NCBI GenBank assembly: GCA_964538275.1
Contig: CAZIFW010000006.1
Span: 19,843 to 83,842 of the forward strand
Direction: 5' to 3'
DNA: 64,000 nt
DNA from: CANIGN01 sp964538275
GTDB taxonomy: Bacteria > Bdellovibrionota > UBA2428
Positions 16,305 to 24,551 of the stretch are shown here, in pieces. The notes below the pieces were generated by a model that was not told the DNA's origin, did not search any database, and was given only the letters and a program-made list of their open reading frames with translations. Both the position numbers and the translations under genes were made by a program. Numbering within the stretch: position 1 is the first letter of the stretch; every line of letters starts with the position of its first letter.

Positions 16305-17366
16305 TTACTTGGAGTCTTTAATTTTTAACTGAAATTCACGCACGTTTTTATTGTGAGCTTTATAGTCTTCCGCAAAAACGTGAGAGCCATCCCCGCGACT
16401 TACAAAATACAAATAAGGTGTCGCTGCAGGGCTTAAAACAGCACGCAAGGCTTTTTCTCCAGGATTGCATATAGGTCCAGCGGGCAACTCAGGAACTTTA
16501 TAGGTATTGAAAATACTAAAAGTTGTAAGATGTATGCGCTTTAAGTTTCCATCAAAGTTGGGCATTAATCCGTAAATTGTTGTGGGGTCAGACTGCAAAG
16601 GCATTTTGATTTTTAAACGATTCCAAAAAACAGATGCCACAAGCGGCTGTTCTTCTCCATTACCGCTTTCTTTTTCCACAACAGATGCCAAGGTAAGTAA
16701 GCGATGAAAGCCTAGGTCGTCTTTAGCCCAAGGGTGGCGGCTTAAAATATCGCGAGCTCGACCGTCAAATTGAGTAAGCATTTCTTGTACAACACTTCTT
16801 ATAGAGTCGTATTTTTGAATAGAATAGGTTTCTGGAAATAGGTAACCCTCAAGACTCCTAAAGTTTTTAGTTCCTTCTTTTCCAGCAAGGTTATTTGCTT
16901 TAAGAATTTCTTCTTCGCTGGGTAAACGCATTTTTTTAAGAAGCTCAGGATCTTTCATAAGAGCATCGAACTCACTGGCTTTAAAGTATGGGAGCGTGCC
17001 CCACGCTGTGCGAATGTCCCAGCGATTGTAACCTTCTTTAACTAAGAGGTTGCGAGAAATTCCTTTGCCATCTGTAACTGCTTCTAAAATTTGCAATGAA
17101 GAAAGGGGCGGAGTGAGTTGGTATTCTCCCACTTTTACTTTTTTATCGAGTTTTAAAACGCGAGCCATAATTTTTGCTGGCAATTCAGGAATTTCAATTT
17201 GTTGCTCCTTGAGTTTGCGTAAGATACTTCCAAAGCTACTACCAGGTGGAATATCAATGATCACCTCACCCTTAAGCGTTGGATTGGGCTCTGATACAAA
17301 AGTGTGGTGAACATAAAAAGCGCCTGCGGCTAAGATAAGAAATACCAATGCAATAAATTTTTTCAT
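16305..17366 (-). CDS. mltG: Endolytic murein transglycosylase MltG
   Basis: The 353-residue single-pass inner-membrane protein belongs to the YceG/MltG family, which cuts nascent glycan strands and helps terminate peptidoglycan polymerisation. It has an N-terminal membrane helix (FIALVFLILAAGAFYV), a LysM-like segment (IDIPPGSSFGSILRKLKEQ) and the catalytic region LASVVEKESG, with the essential Glu, followed by QPLVASVFWNRLKIKMPLQS and the signature DPTTIYG. Length is normal. It overlaps the upstream ruvX by four bases and is the last gene of the rpsB-to-mltG run. Confidence 0.95.
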   Translation of the reverse strand: MKKFIALVFLILAAGAFYVHHTFVSEPNPTLKGEVIIDIPPGSSFGSILRKLKEQQIEIPELPAKIMARVLKLDKKVKVGEYQLTPPLSSLQILEAVTDGKGISRNLLVKEGYNRWDIRTAWGTLPYFKASEFDALMKDPELLKKMRLPSEEEILKANNLAGKEGTKNFRSLEGYLFPETYSIQKYDSIRSVVQEMLTQFDGRARDILSRHPWAKDDLGFHRLLTLASVVEKESGNGEEQPLVASVFWNRLKIKMPLQSDPTTIYGLMPNFDGNLKRIHLTTFSIFNTYKVPELPAGPICNPGEKALRAVLSPAATPYLYFVSRGDGSHVFAEDYKAHNKNVREFQLKIKDSK

Positions 17367-17773
17367 TTTGCTTTCTCCAGTTGAAGGTTTTGAAAATAGT
17401 TTTGTAAAATAAGAGCTGCTGCGTTTGCGTGATTGTTTTTGCCTTTGGATTCCCAGCTCGTGAGCCGCTCATCTACCAAGATAACTTCGAGTTTGAGTTT
17501 ATCTTGGATTTCTTGGCTTAAATTACGAGCACCCAGTGAGGCCTCTGATTCTTCACCATTTGCTTTAAGTGGAAGGCCTAAGATGATTTTCTCGGCTTCC
17601 CACTCAGCAATAATCTTTTGCAATTCCTTGTGATCGCTTTTTGAAAGCTTCCACGTGTTTTCAGCAGTCGCTCGACGTTCAAAATAACTGCGAGGAGTGA
17701 TCACCATGCCCTCGGGATCGGCACTTGCAAATCCTACAAAGCGCTGACCCCAGTCTAAGGCGATTAAACTCAT
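17363..17773 (-). CDS. ruvX: Putative pre-16S rRNA nuclease (RuvX/YqgF)
   Basis: The 136-residue RNase H-fold protein has the family motifs: ALDWGQRFVGFA with the first metal-binding Asp, ILGLPLKANGEES, and VDERLTSWES. YqgF/RuvX proteins are Holliday-junction-resolvase-like nucleases implicated in 5' end maturation of 16S rRNA. The gene starts nine bases after rseP and overlaps mltG by four bases, so the three are almost certainly co-transcribed. The ruvX-mltG pairing is common in bacteria. Confidence 0.92.
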   Translation of the reverse strand: MSLIALDWGQRFVGFASADPEGMVITPRSYFERRATAENTWKLSKSDHKELQKIIAEWEAEKIILGLPLKANGEESEASLGARNLSQEIQDKLKLEVILVDERLTSWESKGKNNHANAAALILQNYFQNLQLEKAK

Positions 17774-17782
17774 CGAAGCTCC

Positions 17783-19471
17783 TTACTTAAAGAGATTCAA
17801 CAATGGAGCTAAAACATTAAGCTTAGCGATGTCGTTAAAGGTAACGAAAAGAGCCAAGCTGATAAGCATAAAGAATCCTGTTGTTGCCCAGATTTCTATA
17901 AATTTAACGGGCATAGGGCGACGTATAATTCCTTCAATGATGAACAAGAGAATGTGACCACCGTCGAGTACGGGGAGTGGAATTAAGTTCATAATTGCAA
18001 GGTTTAAGGAAATAAACGCTAGCATTTTGAGGAAATAATCTGCGCCAAGCTTAAGACTATCGCCGGCGATCTTTCCAATCATCACAGGGCCGCCCATAGC
18101 TTTCATAGAAACTTTTCCGCTGATTAAGAGCCAGAAACTTTCTACAATTGAGCCCGACATGGCAACAGTTTTGTCCCACGCTAAACTCATACCATCCAAG
18201 AAACCTTTAGCTTTAACTTTTTCAAAGCTAGCTTCCGAGAAGCCAACAAACATAGCGCCAAGTTGAAATTTCTTTTCTTTGATTTGTGTGACAGGGTTTT
18301 CGTGATCTACATGTTGAGGAACAAAAACGCCTTCCATCATGTTTCCATCGCGCAGCCATTTAAGATTTAAGCTGCCACCACTGCTTGCAGATTCCTGCAA
18401 TTGATTTCGAAACTGAGAGAAGGTCCACATGGCTTTTCCATTGAGCTCTTTTAAGATATCGCCTTTTTGGAGGCCAAGTGTTGCAGCTGCTGAACCTTCA
18501 AGAACTTGAGTGATGAGCAAATGTGCGGGAACGAATCCGAACTTATTGAAGTCTGTTCCAGCCTCAGGAGTAAATTCAACAATCTGAGGTTCTGCTACTT
18601 GTGATTCCGCTTCTAGTGAGATGGCACGCACGCTAAGCTTTAACGGCTTTTGTTCCGCAAGGGCTTTTGCAAAAGCTTTTTCAATTTCATAACTAGAGTT
18701 AATTTCTTCGTTTAGATCGCCACCGTAATCAACGGTATCGATAACAAAGAAGGGCGCCTGTACTAGCTTTCCAAGCGCTGAATCTTTAAGCGCAGTATAA
18801 AGCGGAGGGTAAGATTGGAATTCTACTCCTGGAAGAGTGAGGGCTTCGCGATCTAAACCCGTCATCGGATCTACAAGTTTGCCGCGAACAGCTTTAACTG
18901 TGAGTTGTTGGCGAATACCATCGCGATCGATATCTAGAACTACAGAGGGAGCATCGTTCATTCTTAAGAAGCGCTGTAGGTCTTGAAGTTCGCGCACTTC
19001 TTCGTCGTTCTCGCCCGCCTTAACGTGAAGAACTTTATCACCCGCTTGAACGCCTGCTACTTGAGCGGGACTGTTGGGATGTACAAAGTGAATAACGGCA
19101 CTAGGGCTGGGAAAACCCTTTGCAAAAAGAGCCCAGAAAACGAAGAAAGCCAAAATGAAGTTGGCCAAGGGGCCTGCAATCACCACCGAAAAACGTTTCC
19201 AAAGAGGCATTTTACTAAAACTGCGATGTTGTTCTTCGGGAGCAATTTCTTCACGGGGGTCTTGGCCTAGAATTTTTACGTAGCCACCAAAAGGGATCCA
19301 GCTAAGAACATATTCGGTTTCACCGCGCACGAATCTAAAAATCTTATGGCCCATACCAATAGAAAAAGTTTGAACTTTCATGCCGCAAAGCTTTGCCACG
19401 TAAAAGTGACCAAACTCGTGAATAAAAATCAAAATTCCAAGAAGTAGAAGAATCCCAACTATGTAATACAT
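17783..19471 (-). CDS. rseP: Site-2 intramembrane zinc protease RseP
   Basis: RseP cuts membrane-bound anti-sigma factors and signal peptide remnants within the inner membrane. The zinc motif HEFGH lies in the first membrane helix, the third ligand motif LIPLPVLDGGH is near the C-terminus, and two PDZ-like segments lie between (VHPNSPAQVAGVQAGDKVL and ITQVLEGSAAATLGLQKGDIL). At about 562 residues it is roughly 100 longer than the E. coli enzyme because of an insertion between the PDZ domains. I start at ATG 19471, preceded by a G-rich site; the frame opens at a TTG at 19480. It lies downstream of cdsA with a 166-base gap that may hold a promoter. Confidence 0.93.
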   Translation of the reverse strand: MYYIVGILLLLGILIFIHEFGHFYVAKLCGMKVQTFSIGMGHKIFRFVRGETEYVLSWIPFGGYVKILGQDPREEIAPEEQHRSFSKMPLWKRFSVVIAGPLANFILAFFVFWALFAKGFPSPSAVIHFVHPNSPAQVAGVQAGDKVLHVKAGENDEEVRELQDLQRFLRMNDAPSVVLDIDRDGIRQQLTVKAVRGKLVDPMTGLDREALTLPGVEFQSYPPLYTALKDSALGKLVQAPFFVIDTVDYGGDLNEEINSSYEIEKAFAKALAEQKPLKLSVRAISLEAESQVAEPQIVEFTPEAGTDFNKFGFVPAHLLITQVLEGSAAATLGLQKGDILKELNGKAMWTFSQFRNQLQESASSGGSLNLKWLRDGNMMEGVFVPQHVDHENPVTQIKEKKFQLGAMFVGFSEASFEKVKAKGFLDGMSLAWDKTVAMSGSIVESFWLLISGKVSMKAMGGPVMIGKIAGDSLKLGADYFLKMLAFISLNLAIMNLIPLPVLDGGHILLFIIEGIIRRPMPVKFIEIWATTGFFMLISLALFVTFNDIAKLNVLAPLLNLFK

Positions 19472-19637
19472 TACCCCCAATCATAGCGGACATAGGGGGA
19501 TCGCAAAATACCCATAACGCCTTTTTTGAGGATCTAGCGCGGGCGGGGGCTCAAGCTAAGAAAAGCTTGATTTTCGATGTTTTCTTGTCGATTTTCATTA
19601 AGAACAACTCTGAATGGGGCATTGTCTATGAGGTTCG

Positions 19638-20483
19638 CTAGACAAAAATGAAATAGGCCAATGGCAGCGTAAAGGCCAAGCCATCAATGCGATCTAAAAG
19701 ACCACCGTGACCAGGCAGTAAATTTCCAGAATCTTTAACGCCTGATACGCGTTTGAAAAAGCTTTCTAGGAAGTCTCCACCCTGAGCAAGAGGGGCAGCA
19801 AAAAGAGTGAATAGCAAAATTTTAGTAAAAGGGATGGGATCAAATTTTAAAAGGTGCCATGCAATAGTAAAAATAGCAGCCGCAAGTGAAGAGCCAACAA
19901 GGCCTGCATAGGCGCCTTCCACAGTTTTCTTTGGAGAAACTAAAGGCCATAAAGGGCGGCGTCCATAACGACGACCCCAAATATAGGCAGCAATGTCTCC
20001 TGCAAAAACAACAACGAGAGTAAGTAGAATAACTCCTTTGCCGTAGCTTGAAGAAGCTTTGGTTAAAAGAGGTGCGATAAATCCAAAAAGAAAGAAAATA
20101 TAAAGAAGGCCTGCAAAGTAGAACGTGTATTCACGAAGCATGGCAGAGAGATCTTTTTCGTTTTTATCTCGGTCTGCAGCCATGGTGTCTACTACAAGGA
20201 AAAATAAAGAGAGCACCCAAAAGAACCATATCCACTTAATGCCAACGCTGCCTTTTGCGTAACTGTCTACAATGGCTAAGCAGATGGCTGCGATACCCAT
20301 CATGCCGCGCAAAGATTTGGGACGCATATCAAAAATGCGGAGGTATTCAATCCAGCCGCGAAATGAAAGTATGCAAAGAAAAGCTACCAGCACAGGTGCA
20401 GGTAAACCAAAAAGAATCCACATTACGAGACCGGCTAAAGATAATCCCACAAGGGTACGTGTACGTGTCTCGGGGCTCATCAT
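19638..20483 (-). CDS. cdsA: Phosphatidate cytidylyltransferase
   Basis: The 281-residue polytopic membrane enzyme makes CDP-diacylglycerol from phosphatidate and CTP, the precursor of all phospholipids. The family signature is at the C-terminus: SGVKDSGNLLPGHGGLLDRIDGL, with the metal-binding Asp residues, preceded by VSPKKTVEGAYAG. Length is typical. Its ATG overlaps the uppS stop by four bases, indicating translational coupling. Confidence 0.95.
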   Translation of the reverse strand: MMSPETRTRTLVGLSLAGLVMWILFGLPAPVLVAFLCILSFRGWIEYLRIFDMRPKSLRGMMGIAAICLAIVDSYAKGSVGIKWIWFFWVLSLFFLVVDTMAADRDKNEKDLSAMLREYTFYFAGLLYIFFLFGFIAPLLTKASSSYGKGVILLTLVVVFAGDIAAYIWGRRYGRRPLWPLVSPKKTVEGAYAGLVGSSLAAAIFTIAWHLLKFDPIPFTKILLFTLFAAPLAQGGDFLESFFKRVSGVKDSGNLLPGHGGLLDRIDGLAFTLPLAYFIFV

Positions 20484-21247
20484 AGCGAAATTTCCTTTTG
20501 TTGTTCTAAGGGCTGTTCAATTTGTTGATCAGCTTTTTGAGAGATGCATCCAAAGCGACGGTCGCGCTGTGCAAAATGTTCGCAAGCTGTTTTAAGATCT
20601 GTTTCATTAAAATCGGGCCATAACTTTGAAGTGACATAGAATTCTGAATAGGCCGATTGCCATAACATAAAGTTAGACACTCTAAACTCACCGCTGGTTC
20701 TAATAATTAAGTCTGGGTCGAGTTGATTTGCTGTGTATAAATGCTGTGAAAATACTTCTTCGTTAATAGATTCAGCCGTAATTTCGCCACTGGCTACTTT
20801 TTTGGCGAGTTGTTGAGTGGCGTGAAGAATGTCGTCGCGGCCACCATAGCTCATCATAAAGTTCAAATTTAAACCGGTGTTACTTTTAGAAAGCTCTACG
20901 CAGTTGCGAAGTTTTTCTTGCAAGATAGGGGGGGCCTTTTCCATATCGCCCAAAACTTTTACTTTCACGTTACTTGTGATGAGTTTTTGCATTTGGCGTT
21001 CAACAAACTTGTGCATCAAGTTCATTAAAAAATCGACTTCTTCTGTTGGGCGTTTCCAGTTTTCTGTTGAAAAACAAAATAGCGAAAGTGTTTTAATATC
21101 GAGTTCAATGGCAGCTTCAATAATGGAGATAACTTTGTCTGCGCCCTGAATGTGACCTTGCAGTCGCTTCCAACCACGCGAGTTGGCCCACCTTCCATTG
21201 CCATCCATAATAATGCCAACATGTTTGGGCCAGTTCAGCTCTGACAT
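20480..21247 (-). CDS. uppS: Undecaprenyl diphosphate synthase
   Basis: The 255-residue cis-prenyltransferase makes the C55 lipid carrier for peptidoglycan and polysaccharides. It has the N-terminal GIIMDGNGRWA block with the catalytic Asp, the LSLFCFSTENWKRP motif, and the C-terminal pair RTSGEFRVSNFMLWQ and YSEFY. The tail after residue 235 is a short Gln/Glu-rich extension. It sits between frr and cdsA, the standard order. Confidence 0.96.
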   Translation of the reverse strand: MSELNWPKHVGIIMDGNGRWANSRGWKRLQGHIQGADKVISIIEAAIELDIKTLSLFCFSTENWKRPTEEVDFLMNLMHKFVERQMQKLITSNVKVKVLGDMEKAPPILQEKLRNCVELSKSNTGLNLNFMMSYGGRDDILHATQQLAKKVASGEITAESINEEVFSQHLYTANQLDPDLIIRTSGEFRVSNFMLWQSAYSEFYVTSKLWPDFNETDLKTACEHFAQRDRRFGCISQKADQQIEQPLEQQKEISL

Positions 21248-21254
21248 CAGTTTT

Positions 21255-21803
21255 TTAAACCGTGAGGACTTCTTTGCTTTTCGCTTCTACGACAGAGTCA
21301 ACTTGGGCGACGTACTCGTCTGTTATTTTTTGAACTTTGTCTTGGTTTGTTTTTTGAAGGTCTTCGCTTTGTGCTTTGTCTGCTTTAATTTGATCGTTCG
21401 CATCTTTACGAGCGCCGCGAATTGCTACTTTGCAATCTTCGCCTAATTTTTTAACTGTTTTCACAATTTCTTTACGACGATCTTCACTGAGTGCAGGAAC
21501 GTTTAAGCGAATAAGTTTGCCGTCTACTTGCGGAGTAAGGCCAATGTTAGCAGCAATAATAGCTTTTTCTACAAGAGGAATCGCTGATTGGTCCCAGCAA
21601 GAAATTTGCAAGGTTTTTGCATCAGGCACCGCAACTTGGGCGATTTGTTTAAGAGGAGTGGGGGTGCCGTAGTAATCAACACGAACGTTGTCTACGAGAC
21701 TAGGAGACGCACGACCCGTGCGTAATTTTACCATTTCGTTTTTGAGATTTTGGAGTGCTTTCTCCATTTTATCTTTTGATTCTGTAAAAATTAAATCGCT
21801 CAT
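21255..21803 (-). CDS. frr: Ribosome-recycling factor
   Basis: The 182-residue protein is full length for RRF, which with EF-G splits post-termination ribosomes. Diagnostic segments are MEKALQNLKNEMVKLRTGRASPSLVD, the YYGTPTPLKQIAQV hinge, and LSEDRRKEIVKTVKKLGEDCKVAIRG near the C-terminus (each quoted in part). The pyrH stop overlaps the frr start by one base. Confidence 0.97.
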   Translation of the reverse strand: MSDLIFTESKDKMEKALQNLKNEMVKLRTGRASPSLVDNVRVDYYGTPTPLKQIAQVAVPDAKTLQISCWDQSAIPLVEKAIIAANIGLTPQVDGKLIRLNVPALSEDRRKEIVKTVKKLGEDCKVAIRGARKDANDQIKADKAQSEDLQKTNQDKVQKITDEYVAQVDSVVEAKSKEVLTV

Positions 21804-22612
21804 TATTTTTTTCTCCCTTTGCTCTTCGCCTTCGAAGGAGCCTTTTCTTTGCTAGGATTTTGACGAACAAACTCACTCTTGCAATCGGTGCTGACAAGAG
21901 TTCCAATTTTTTTACCTTTTAAGAATTCAGCAATTGAGTTGGGTGTGCGGATGTTCAAGATCTGTATGGGTAATTTGTTATCCATACAAAGACTGATAGC
22001 CGTACTGTCCATAACTTTTAAATTGCGATTGAGAACATCGATGTAGTTGATGCTTTTGAGCATCTCGGCTTTGGCAAACTTGCGCGGATCAGAGTCGTAA
22101 ACTCCATCTACGTTGGTTGCTTTGATTAGAATATCGGCTTCAACTTCCATAGCTCTAAGAGCCGCCGCAGTGTCTGTTGAAAAGTAGGGGTTACCCGTTC
22201 CACTTGCAAAAATAACCACGCGGTTTTTTTCTAAGTGTCGAGTGGCACGACGACGAATGTAGGGTTCTACAACCTGTTCCATTCGAATCGCGCTTTGAAC
22301 GCGCGTATCAATGTTGCGACGTTCAAGAGCATCTTGCAGTGCAAGTGCGTTGATACACGTTGCAAGCATTCCCATGTAGTCGCCGGTTGCGCGATCCATG
22401 CCCTTTTCAGAGCCTTGGATTCCGCGGAAAATGTTTCCGCCTCCCACGACAATTGCGATTTGAATGTTCATGGCCAAGACAGATTGAATCTGATCGGCCA
22501 TGAAATCCAATGTGAGCGCATCGAGTCCAAACTCCCGGTTGCCGGCTAAAGCCTCTCCCGAGAGTTTCAACAAGATACGTTTATATGTTTTACCTGTTGC
22601 TGTGGGTGTCAT
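21803..22612 (-). CDS. pyrH: UMP kinase
   Basis: The 269-residue amino-acid-kinase-fold enzyme phosphorylates UMP to UDP. It has the ATP-binding start RILLKLSGEAL, the glycine loop VVGGGNIFRG, the UMP-site segment RATGDYMGMLAT and TGNPYFSTDTAAALRA. The last about 25 residues form a Lys/Ser-rich basic tail absent from typical PyrH (about 240 residues). Between tsf and frr, this is the classical location. Confidence 0.96.
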   Translation of the reverse strand: MTPTATGKTYKRILLKLSGEALAGNREFGLDALTLDFMADQIQSVLAMNIQIAIVVGGGNIFRGIQGSEKGMDRATGDYMGMLATCINALALQDALERRNIDTRVQSAIRMEQVVEPYIRRRATRHLEKNRVVIFASGTGNPYFSTDTAAALRAMEVEADILIKATNVDGVYDSDPRKFAKAEMLKSINYIDVLNRNLKVMDSTAISLCMDNKLPIQILNIRTPNSIAEFLKGKKIGTLVSTDCKSEFVRQNPSKEKAPSKAKSKGRKK

Positions 22613-22625
22613 GCTTAACGGCAGT

Positions 22626-23279
22626 CTAGTTCATACCCGCTTGAGCGGCTACTTCGGCTGCAAAATCGTCAACTTTTTTCTCAAGACCTTCACCGAGTTC
22701 CCAACGAACAAAACGGCGAATCTTGATGTTTTCACCAATCTTAGCAATCATTTCTTGTAAAACTGTTTCTACAGTCTTGTCTGTGTCTTTCAAAAAGCTT
22801 TGCTTGAGCAGACAAACTTCGTCGTAATATTTCGACATTTTGCCTTCTACAATCTTCTCAGCAACAGCTTGAGGTTTTCCAGACTTGATAGCTTGATCGA
22901 GCGCTATTTCTTTTTCTTTTGCTAAAACTTCTGCAGGAACTTCTTCGGGAAGAATGTAAGCAGGTTTGTTTGCTGCAATGTGCAAGCAAATGTCTTTAAC
23001 AAAAACTTGGAACAATTCGTTTTGCGCAACGAAGTCAGTTTCAGAGTTTACTTCAAGTAGAACTCCAATTTTTCCGCCCGCATGAATGTAAGAGCCGATA
23101 GCTCCTTCAGTTGCGATACGGCCCGCTTTTTTAGCAGCAGAAGCCAAACCTTTTTTACGAAGGACGTCTACGGCTTTGTCCATGTCACCCGAAGTTTCTT
23201 CGAGAGCTTTTTTACAATCCAACATTCCTGCGCCTGTTTTTGTGCGCAGTTCACTTACCATTGATGCTGTAATTGCCAT
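22626..23279 (-). CDS. tsf: Translation elongation factor Ts
   Basis: EF-Ts recycles EF-Tu by promoting GDP release. The N-terminal UBA-like region and TDFVAQ signature (SELRTKTGAGMLDCKKAL; VNSETDFVAQNELF) are clear. I start at ATG 23279, two bases after the rpsB stop, giving 217 residues; the open frame continues to 23324 but would overlap rpsB. The protein is shorter than the 280-residue enterobacterial form and resembles the compact type with a reduced second core subdomain. Confidence 0.95.
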   Translation of the reverse strand: MAITASMVSELRTKTGAGMLDCKKALEETSGDMDKAVDVLRKKGLASAAKKAGRIATEGAIGSYIHAGGKIGVLLEVNSETDFVAQNELFQVFVKDICLHIAANKPAYILPEEVPAEVLAKEKEIALDQAIKSGKPQAVAEKIVEGKMSKYYDEVCLLKQSFLKDTDKTVETVLQEMIAKIGENIKIRRFVRWELGEGLEKKVDDFAAEVAAQAGMN

Positions 23280-23280
23280 C

Positions 23281-24156
23281 TTAGTTTTCCTCGTTAGTGC
23301 TCTTGATGCTGCGACGTTTTTCAACGTTTACAGTGCGGCCTTCGCGGTCAGTAGTAGATTTCAAGTCATCGCTAGACTTAGAAACAGATGGAGTAGGAGC
23401 AACAGCAGCCGCTGCTACTGGAGCAGGAGTGCTTTCACGCTTATCAGAGAACGCTCTTACTTTTTCTTCGTGGATACGTGCGCCATCTAAGAAAGCGTCT
23501 GCAACTGCTGAAGCAAACAACTTGATAGATTTAAGAGCGTCATCGTTACCAGGAATTACGAAAGAAACGTCATCTGGATCACAGTTTGTGTCTGTGATTG
23601 CAATGATAGGGATCCCTAATTTCTTAGCTTCTTTAACAGCGTTATGTTCTTTCATAGGGTCGATGATGAAGATCGCTCCGGGACGGTCTTTCATAGTGCG
23701 AACGCCCCCTAAGTTGCGAACGAGTCTTTCGTGTTCTTTATCAAATGCAGAGCGCTCTTTTGCAGAAAGTTGATCTGCAAGACCAGATGCGATCTTGTCG
23801 TCGTGCTTTTGAAGAGAATCTAAACACGTTTGAATAGTAGGGAAGTTCGTAAGAGTTCCACCCAACCAACGCTCGTTAACATAAGGACATCCAGCGCGTT
23901 CTGCTTCTTCTTTAACTACGTCTTTGCACTGAGTTTTAGTTCCAACGAAAAGGATTTTTTTACCTTTTGCTGAAAGCTGAGTGATGAACGTTAAAGCTTC
24001 GCGAGTAAGATGAACGGTTTTTTGCAAGTCGATGATGTAAATGCCGTTTCTGTCGCCGAAGATGTAGGGTTTCATTTTAGGGTTCCAACGGCTCTTTTGG
24101 TGACCGAAGTGTACGCCTGCCTCGAGGAGGTCTTTCATTGTAATTTGAGTTGCCAT
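23281..24156 (-). CDS. rpsB: 30S ribosomal protein S2
   Basis: The N-terminal 230 residues are a complete S2: ITMKDLLEAGVHFGHQ, RWNPKMKPYIFG, VGTKTQCKDVV and WLGGTLTNFPTI, then FIIDPMKEHNAVKEAKKLGIP. It is 291 residues, about 50 longer than E. coli S2, because of an Ala/Pro/Ser-rich and then charged C-terminal extension. An AAAGGA ribosome-binding site lies just upstream. It heads the tsf-pyrH-frr-uppS-cdsA-rseP cluster. Confidence 0.97.
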   Translation of the reverse strand: MATQITMKDLLEAGVHFGHQKSRWNPKMKPYIFGDRNGIYIIDLQKTVHLTREALTFITQLSAKGKKILFVGTKTQCKDVVKEEAERAGCPYVNERWLGGTLTNFPTIQTCLDSLQKHDDKIASGLADQLSAKERSAFDKEHERLVRNLGGVRTMKDRPGAIFIIDPMKEHNAVKEAKKLGIPIIAITDTNCDPDDVSFVIPGNDDALKSIKLFASAVADAFLDGARIHEEKVRAFSDKRESTPAPVAAAAVAPTPSVSKSSDDLKSTTDREGRTVNVEKRRSIKSTNEEN

Positions 24157-24414
24157 TTTTTTTCCTTTTGTCTCTGATACCTAAGTTCATTTCTGAACGT
24201 CAGACTGTGCTTTACAGCAGTGCAGTTTGCTTGGGGCAAATATCCAGAGGTCTAATCTCTACGTCCCGATGATCCGCCGCTGGGTTTAACTCTTGGGGCC
24301 ACACACTCGTGCGAGTGGGGGGGCGGGTCCAAGGGCTCGGGTCGTATTCTATAAATATCCCAGCGTGTGTTGTCTGCCAGTATTGATAGCCGAGCCCACC
24401 GAGGGGGTCAAATG
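24157..24414 (-). promoter_or_regulatory. Leader/promoter region of rpsB
   Basis: No gene is visible in the 395 bases between rpsB and the divergent uvrC. The rpsB-proximal part is unusually structured for this genome. It has a perfect hairpin CACTCG-TG-CGAGTG at 24304-24317, a G-run at 24317-24323, and a second imperfect hairpin near the 24205-24230 stretch (ACTGTGC / GCAGTGCAGT). On the minus strand, TATAGAAT (about 24350) is a plausible -10 box. A long structured leader upstream of rpsB is in keeping with autogenous S2 control in other bacteria, but no known leader fold could be confirmed by eye. Confidence 0.35.
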
Positions 24415-24513
24415 AAAGGTGCCTAGCACCTTTTCACACGTTGCACCCCCCCCAAGGCATTTGCGAAATGGTACCTAGTTACTTTTGGAAGGCACCCGCT
24501 ACCTTTTGAAGCC
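24415..24513. repeat. Degenerate members of the AAAAGGTGCC palindromic repeat family
   Basis: The perfect hairpin AAAGGTGC-CTA-GCACCTTT (24415-24433) is followed after about 55 bases by GGCACCCGCTACCTTTTGAA (24491-24510), which resembles the left arm at 36.98-37.03 kb (CACCCTCCGCTACCTTTTT). These appear to be eroded copies of the element found intact at 26272 and 37036. The stretch lies immediately upstream of uvrC, so uvrC is flanked on both sides by members of the family. Confidence 0.5.
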
Positions 24514-24551
24514 TCTTTTACCCAAGAGCTAAAAACCGCTATTCTAGCGAT

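Noticed and set aside
22626..23324. Longer EF-Ts start at 23324
   Set aside because: It would add 15 residues with no family similarity and overlap rpsB; ATG 23279 sits correctly after the rpsB stop.
24157..24551. Small RNA or riboswitch upstream of rpsB or uvrC
   Set aside because: Hairpins are present but none matches a fold I can name; kept only as a leader/repeat region.
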